From contig NC_020520.1 of the NCBI RefSeq assembly GCF_000348785.1, positions 1,674,001-1,738,000 on the forward strand: a stretch of 64,000 nucleotides of DNA, written 5' to 3'. Below the pieces are notes generated by a model. The model had not been told where the DNA came from. It worked only from the letters and a program-made list of their open reading frames with translations, and did no database searches. Source of the stretch: Ilumatobacter coccineus YM16-304 (GTDB lineage: Bacteria > Actinomycetota > Acidimicrobiia > Acidimicrobiales > Ilumatobacteraceae). This document shows, piece by piece, positions 60,214-64,000 of the stretch; the stretch's first letter is position 1; the number at the start of each line of letters is the position of its first letter. The translations under genes and the position numbers were made by a program.

Positions 60214-60219
60214 TACGGT
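60214..60219 (+). promoter_or_regulatory. -10 element of the 77-aa protein gene
   Basis: TACGGT, 8 nt before ATG 60228. Confidence 0.4.
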
Positions 60220-60227
60220 TGGTTCCA

Positions 60228-60461
60228 ATGACAGACCAGCTTCCCAACGTCAGCGACTCCAGCAGCAACGAGGCCGTCATCAACGAGGCCCTCGGTGTGA
60301 TCGATGGAGCGCTCGCGAAGATGATGCAGCGCGAGCTCGTGTCGTCTGGTGAAGTCGCCGACCTTCTCCTCGACGTCCGCACGCTGCTGACCGACGTGGA
60401 GATCTCGAAGACGGACGATGTCGACATCGCCGTCGTCGAGCCCATCGTCGACCTCGCCTGA
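60228..60461 (+). CDS. Small acidic helical protein
   Basis: A 77-aa acidic protein (TDQLPNVSDSSSNEAVINEALGVIDGALAKMMQRELVSSGEVADLLLDVRTLL ... VEPIVDLA) predicted to form two or three helices, no cysteines. A longer frame exists, but a -10-like TACGGT stands 8 nt before this ATG and the composition changes there. No family recognised. Confidence 0.65.
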   Translation: MTDQLPNVSDSSSNEAVINEALGVIDGALAKMMQRELVSSGEVADLLLDVRTLLTDVEISKTDDVDIAVVEPIVDLA

Positions 60462-60478
60462 CCTCACCGTCGTGTGCG

Positions 60479-60494
60479 ACCCGCCTCGGCGGGT
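60479..60494. terminator. Hairpin between convergent genes
   Basis: ACCCGC-CTCG-GCGGGT, 6-bp stem with tetraloop, in the 45-nt gap between the small protein and the WS/DGAT gene. Confidence 0.5.
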
Positions 60495-60506
60495 GGATTC
60501 ACGGCG

Positions 60507-61901
60507 TCATGTCGCGAGTGAAGTGAACCGATCGACCGCTTCGACGATGAAGCGTCGGAGCATGTCGGGTTCTTTCACGGCGGCCGCATCGGTGTTGAGC
60601 CCCATGTCGAGCCGTCCCAGGTACGACAGCAGCGTCAGGTTGAACGCCACGCCGCTGAGCGGTCCGATCGGGTAGTTGCTCAGCAGCTGCGCGCCAGCCA
60701 GGTACATCGGCACGGGCGAGCCCTTGACGTTCGAGGTCGCGAAGTCGATCGTGTGCGCCTGCTGGCGAGCGAGGCGCGTGATCATCGACGTGGGCAGGGC
60801 CGACGCGAACGTCGCCATCTTGTCGAGCGATGCCGACGACGATGCGCGCACCGCGCTGTCGGTTGCTGCCTGGATGGCGCGGAACCGCTCGTCGATGTCG
60901 ATGTCGTCGGTCGGGACGAGCATGCGTACCAGCGAGAACGCGTTGGCACCGCTGCCCTCGGTCCGCGTGCTGATCGCCATCGACGCCCGCAGTTCGCCGA
61001 CCGGCGCGCCGAGCTCGGCGTGGTATCGGCTCGCCGCTTCGGTGGCGATGGTCATGAACGCCGTGTTGAGCGTGCCGCCCAGCGCGTGTGCCGCAGCGCG
61101 GGTCTCGGTGAACGGGGCGCTCGCCGTTTCGAGATGGCGTCGCGTCGAGCGCTCGGTCCAGAGCGGTGAGCGGGCGCCGTCGACGTCGCTCAACTGAGTC
61201 ACGAGCCCGCGCACGGTGTCGGCGGCCGATGACGTGGCGTCGGGGATCTGCGTCGGGTCGGCGAGGAGCTCTCTGACCTGGTCGAGCACGCCGAGCGGCA
61301 ACCGAAAGGCGCCCGCCAGGACGTTGCGGACCATGTCGGCGGCGTCGTTGTCGGCATCGGCGGCTTCGCGAGCTTCGTCGATCTCGTCGGGATCGGGCAT
61401 CGACGGTGGGATCGCGTCACGCTCGAAGTCGAGGTACTCGAGGCTGAGCTGCACGCCGCTCTCGCCGTCGGCGATCGTGTGGTGCAGCTTCTGCACCAAC
61501 GCCGCGCGGTTGCCCTTGAGGCCTTCGACGACGGTGAACTGCCACAGCGGGCGAGTCCGGTCGAACGGTTCGGCCGTGATGAGCGAGGCCAGGTCGAAGA
61601 GTGCCCGCTCGTCGCCGGGTTTGGGCAGGGCGATGCGACGGACGTGGTGATCGATGTCGAAGTTGCTGTCGGTGACCCACGTCGGCGGAGCGATGTTGGC
61701 CGGAGCCACACGTACGCACTGGCGGAGCCGAGGCATGCGCAACGAGGCGCCCAGCAGACGCTGTCGGAACAGATCGAAGTCGGGGGCGCGGTCGAGGATG
61801 GTGACGGTGCCGATGTTTGACGACAGGTGCGGATCTTTCTCCAAGCGCCACATCAGGCCCTCGGCGTCGCTCATCTTGTTGTCGTAGGCGATTCCGCTCA
61901 T
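60507..61901 (-). CDS. Wax ester synthase/diacylglycerol acyltransferase (WS/DGAT)
   Basis: A 464-aa acyltransferase that makes wax esters or triacylglycerol from acyl-CoA. The catalytic HHxxxDG motif is HHTIADG near residue 133, preceded by PLWQFTVVEGL. The later SNVKGS and YPIGPLSGVAFN motifs are also typical. The enzyme supports neutral-lipid storage. It lies 22 nt downstream of a PAP2 gene on the same strand, whose product could supply diacylglycerol. Confidence 0.93.
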   Translation of the reverse strand: MSGIAYDNKMSDAEGLMWRLEKDPHLSSNIGTVTILDRAPDFDLFRQRLLGASLRMPRLRQCVRVAPANIAPPTWVTDSNFDIDHHVRRIALPKPGDERALFDLASLITAEPFDRTRPLWQFTVVEGLKGNRAALVQKLHHTIADGESGVQLSLEYLDFERDAIPPSMPDPDEIDEAREAADADNDAADMVRNVLAGAFRLPLGVLDQVRELLADPTQIPDATSSAADTVRGLVTQLSDVDGARSPLWTERSTRRHLETASAPFTETRAAAHALGGTLNTAFMTIATEAASRYHAELGAPVGELRASMAISTRTEGSGANAFSLVRMLVPTDDIDIDERFRAIQAATDSAVRASSSASLDKMATFASALPTSMITRLARQQAHTIDFATSNVKGSPVPMYLAGAQLLSNYPIGPLSGVAFNLTLLSYLGRLDMGLNTDAAAVKEPDMLRRFIVEAVDRFTSLAT

Positions 61902-61923
61902 CAGACGATCAGAGTAGGCGGGG

Positions 61924-62508
61924 TCAGGTGAATCGACGTAGAACGCGCCGGCCGACGAGGCCGAGCACGCGGCCGACGACGAGTCCGCCCACCACGTCGG
62001 ACGCGTGGTGGATGCGCACGTAGGCCCGACTGAGTGCCACGATCGACCCGGCGCCGTACCAGGCGGTGCTGAGCAGGGGGCCGTCGCGGTCGCTCATGAC
62101 CGTGGAGGCGAAGGCGGCTGCGCTCGCATGGCCCGACGGGAACGACGAGGTGACGGGCGCGCGAACCTGGAGGCGCTCGTCGCCCGACGTGGTCGGCCGT
62201 GTGCGTTTGAACAGGCGTTTGAGGCCCTGATTGACGATGAGGCTCTCGAGCCCGATGCCGATCGCGAGCGCCACCACACGGCGCGGTTCACGCCGGATCG
62301 TCCCGCGCGTGAGGCTGATCGCGTGCCAGACGAGGCTGAACTCGGCGACGTGGCTCGCCGTGGTGAACACCTTGTCGGCGACCGGGTTGCCGCGGACGCG
62401 TTCGAGGAGTTCGTCGGCAGCCTGGTCGAAGCGCTCGACGGCCGGGCCCAACGCATTGCGGCCTGGCGGATGCTCGGGAAGTGGACTGGTGTCGTCGATG
62501 GTCGTCAT
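61924..62508 (-). CDS. PAP2-family membrane phosphatase
   Basis: A 194-aa type 2 phosphatidic-acid-phosphatase-like protein with the three active-site motifs KRLFKRTRP, PSGHASA and SRAYVRIHHASD (catalytic His), and four or five hydrophobic segments. Possible substrates are phosphatidic acid or polyprenyl pyrophosphate. It lies in a row with a Cas4/RecB-like nuclease gene (4-nt gap upstream) and the WS/DGAT gene, so diacylglycerol production for triacylglycerol synthesis is a reasonable inference. Confidence 0.9.
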   Translation of the reverse strand: MTTIDDTSPLPEHPPGRNALGPAVERFDQAADELLERVRGNPVADKVFTTASHVAEFSLVWHAISLTRGTIRREPRRVVALAIGIGLESLIVNQGLKRLFKRTRPTTSGDERLQVRAPVTSSFPSGHASAAAFASTVMSDRDGPLLSTAWYGAGSIVALSRAYVRIHHASDVVGGLVVGRVLGLVGRRVLRRFT

Positions 62509-62512
62509 GGAG

Positions 62513-63403
62513 TCAGCTCGCCGTCGACGCGCCGAGTTCGACGGGCACCGGGGTCATCAGCGCTTCGTAGCGCTCGACCGCTTCGGTGGCGGCGAGGTCG
62601 GGGTCGCCGTCGAACGCCGGGCACCACTGCTGGAACCGACACCAGTCGCACAGGCGGCTCTTGTTCGGCCGGAAGTCGCCGGTGGTGCACGCACGCTCGA
62701 CGGCCTTCCACACGGCAGCGGTGCGCGTGTCGATGAACTTGACCGACTGCGCGGTCGGGGTGGTCTCGATCGTTTCGCCGCTCGACAGGTACATGAGGCG
62801 GATCTTCGACGGCCGTTTGCCGAGCACGGCTTCACACAGGAACGAGTAGAAGTGCACGCCCGACAGGCTCTTCTGCTCGAAGTTGCCGGAGGGAGCGCGG
62901 CCCGTCTTGTAGTCGGTGACCACCAATTCGCCGTCGTCGTCGAGTTCGAGCCGGTCGATGATGCCGCGCAGCTCCAGCGAGCCGACCTTGGCGGCCAGGC
63001 GGATCTCGAGCCCGATCGCGTCGATCTGGCGCGGGTCTTCCATGTCGAAATACCGCTCGATCAGCTTGTTGCAGTCGTGCTCGAACTTGGTGGCGCCTGC
63101 CTCGTCGAGTTGCAGCCCGACGTAGTCGGGGTCGGTGGCGTAGTCGGCCAACGCTTCGCTCAGCTTGGTGGCCAACATGTCGGGCGTGCGCTGCTCGTTG
63201 GGGAGTTCGAACAGCTTCTCGAGCGCGAGGTGCACCACCGAACCCTTGGTGGTGGCCACGCCGGGCGGCTCGGGAAGGCGTTGCACCGACGAGAAGCGGA
63301 ACTGCATCGGACACGACGTGAACGACGACACCCGCGACGGCGACAGGGAACTCGGCACCGGCCACACGGGCTCGACAACCGTTTGATCCACCGTGTCAGT
63401 CAT
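62513..63403 (-). CDS. RecB/Cas4-type PD-(D/E)XK nuclease with Fe-S cluster
   Basis: A 296-aa stand-alone nuclease. The N-terminal SRVSSFTSCPMQFRF gives one cluster Cys, VVHLALEKLF the conserved His, and GIIDRLE and VVTDYKTG the catalytic Asp and Asp-x-Lys. The C-terminal CDWCRFQQWC gives the other three cysteines of a 4Fe-4S staple, as in Cas4 and AddB. No CRISPR array or helicase is nearby, so a repair role is more likely. ATG 63403 is 7 nt after TACAGT and was preferred to a GTG three codons earlier. Confidence 0.88.
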   Translation of the reverse strand: MTDTVDQTVVEPVWPVPSSLSPSRVSSFTSCPMQFRFSSVQRLPEPPGVATTKGSVVHLALEKLFELPNEQRTPDMLATKLSEALADYATDPDYVGLQLDEAGATKFEHDCNKLIERYFDMEDPRQIDAIGLEIRLAAKVGSLELRGIIDRLELDDDGELVVTDYKTGRAPSGNFEQKSLSGVHFYSFLCEAVLGKRPSKIRLMYLSSGETIETTPTAQSVKFIDTRTAAVWKAVERACTTGDFRPNKSRLCDWCRFQQWCPAFDGDPDLAATEAVERYEALMTPVPVELGASTAS

Positions 63404-63410
63404 GCCCGAC

Positions 63411-63416
63411 ACTGTA
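63411..63416 (-). promoter_or_regulatory. -10 element of the nuclease-PAP2-WS/DGAT operon
   Basis: Minus-strand TACAGT, 7 nt before ATG 63403. Confidence 0.5.
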
Positions 63417-63453
63417 CGGACACCGTGTCACAACGTTCACGATCTCGGCAGCG

Positions 63454-64000
63454 TCAGAGCGTCGACGACAGGTCGGCGATGAGATCGGCCGCGCCCTGCG
63501 GATCGACGAACGGGCCGAAGTGCGTGGAGTCGGGCTGATGGATGAACAAGCTGTTGGGCAACCGCTCGGCGATGGGGCCGGCGACCGCAGCGGGGCCCTG
63601 GCCATCGCCGCCACCGACCACCACGACCCGCGTCTCGATCTGGGGGAGTGCATCCCACGTGCGATGCGATGCGCCGTTCTCGAAGGTCGTCGCCTCGTGC
63701 TCGGGGTCGCACTTGAGTCGCACCCCTTCCGGTGCCGGGCGAAACCCGTGGGCGACGTAGAGGCGCAGCATGTCGGGGTCGACGAAGCTGAACGGCGGCT
63801 TCGACGCGTAGTTGTCGACCGCGTCTTCGAAGGAGTCGAACGACGGACGGCGACGGCGCGCTCCGTCGATGAGCGACGGTGCGTCGCTGGGCCGATCGGC
63901 CGGCTCGGGTTCCGGGAACACGATCGGCTCGAAGCCGATGATCAGGTCGAACAGGTCGGGTTCGCGCAGCGCAGCCATCAGCAGGCCGGTCGCACCCATC
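63454..64000 (-). CDS. Alpha/beta hydrolase, N-terminus beyond the window
   Basis: The last 181 or so residues of an alpha/beta-hydrolase-fold protein. The frame is open to the window edge, and MGATGLL looks like the end of a nucleophile elbow (GxSMG), so the true start is outside. The late acidic residue and final His are seen in VVVVGGGDGQGP and DSTHFGPFVDP. Substrate unknown. Confidence 0.75.
   Translation of the reverse strand, partial: MGATGLLMAALREPDLFDLIIGFEPIVFPEPEPADRPSDAPSLIDGARRRRPSFDSFEDAVDNYASKPPFSFVDPDMLRLYVAHGFRPAPEGVRLKCDPEHEATTFENGASHRTWDALPQIETRVVVVGGGDGQGPAAVAGPIAERLPNSLFIHQPDSTHFGPFVDPQGAADLIADLSSTL

Noticed and set aside
62513-63403. Cas4-like nuclease as a sign of a CRISPR-Cas locus
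   Set aside because: No repeat array, cas1/cas2 or other cas gene is present; RecB/AddB-type relatives are common outside CRISPR.

Overview
The window is a G+C-rich chromosomal segment (about two thirds G+C by eye) from an actinobacterium. It has a mycoredoxin-like glutaredoxin and a mycothiol-conjugate amidase (mycothiol users), an F420/flavin LLM oxidoreductase, a mycofactocin-type glycosyltransferase, a WS/DGAT acyltransferase, Ku with a stand-alone LigD-type polymerase, and OtsA/OtsB. Gene content and style fit a marine Acidimicrobiia such as Ilumatobacter; that placement is inference. No tRNA, rRNA, CRISPR array, integrase, transposase or prophage gene was seen. Genes are tightly packed and no gene-free stretch exceeds about 300 bases.

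Layout. 1-5.5 kb: end of an unidentified gene, then otsBA (trehalose), metB-cbs (transsulfuration) and a mycoredoxin, all on the minus strand. 5.5-12.8 kb: a MalT-like regulator with a C-terminal BTAD module, a VOC protein overlapping a fructosamine-kinase-like gene, an M24 peptidase, a lipoprotein and a membrane protein. 12.8-18.6 kb: Ku and polymerase operon, a serine beta-lactamase-fold lipoprotein, a CaiB-type CoA-transferase and a CobW GTPase that carries a 41-nt perfect palindrome inside its reading frame. 18.6-26.8 kb: an amidohydrolase and an Fe(III) ABC importer (fbpC, fbpB, fbpA). The importer genes are split by an 894-aa protein fusing an adenylation domain, a carrier domain and a membrane acyltransferase. 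All three promoters in this cluster carry IdeR/DtxR-like boxes. 26.9-33.7 kb: sphingosine-phosphate-lyase-like PLP enzyme, acyl-CoA synthetase, amidase, LLM oxidoreductase and MftF-like glycosyltransferase. 34-42 kb: a three-gene minus-strand cluster of OB-fold membrane protein (YqiJ/NfeD-like), flotillin-like SPFH protein (YqiK-like) and a 1,654-aa AAA+ ATPase, a likely membrane-stress module. 42-51 kb: two GGDEF-EAL proteins (the second with a degenerate EAL site), MtfA-type peptidase, GlpD, a zinc-finger rhomboid and a PEBP-like lipoprotein. 51.6-64 kb: Mca, YdjC deacetylase, thermonuclease, adenosine deaminase, thiolase, nitrobindin-like protein, NudC, two SDRs, WS/DGAT, PAP2, a Cas4/RecB-type Fe-S nuclease and a truncated alpha/beta hydrolase.

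Two patterns cross gene boundaries. First, a TANNNT hexamer lies 6-8 nt upstream of the chosen start codon at about twenty genes, with no room for a ribosome-binding site. This predicts widespread leaderless transcription, and it decided many of the starts given here. Second, dispersed palindromes recur: a GGTGTCAGACACC-core family (three copies) and TTTTGCCCC...GGGGCAAAA hairpins (two copies 60 nt apart plus a possible remnant). They sit at gene ends, at gene starts and once inside a gene.
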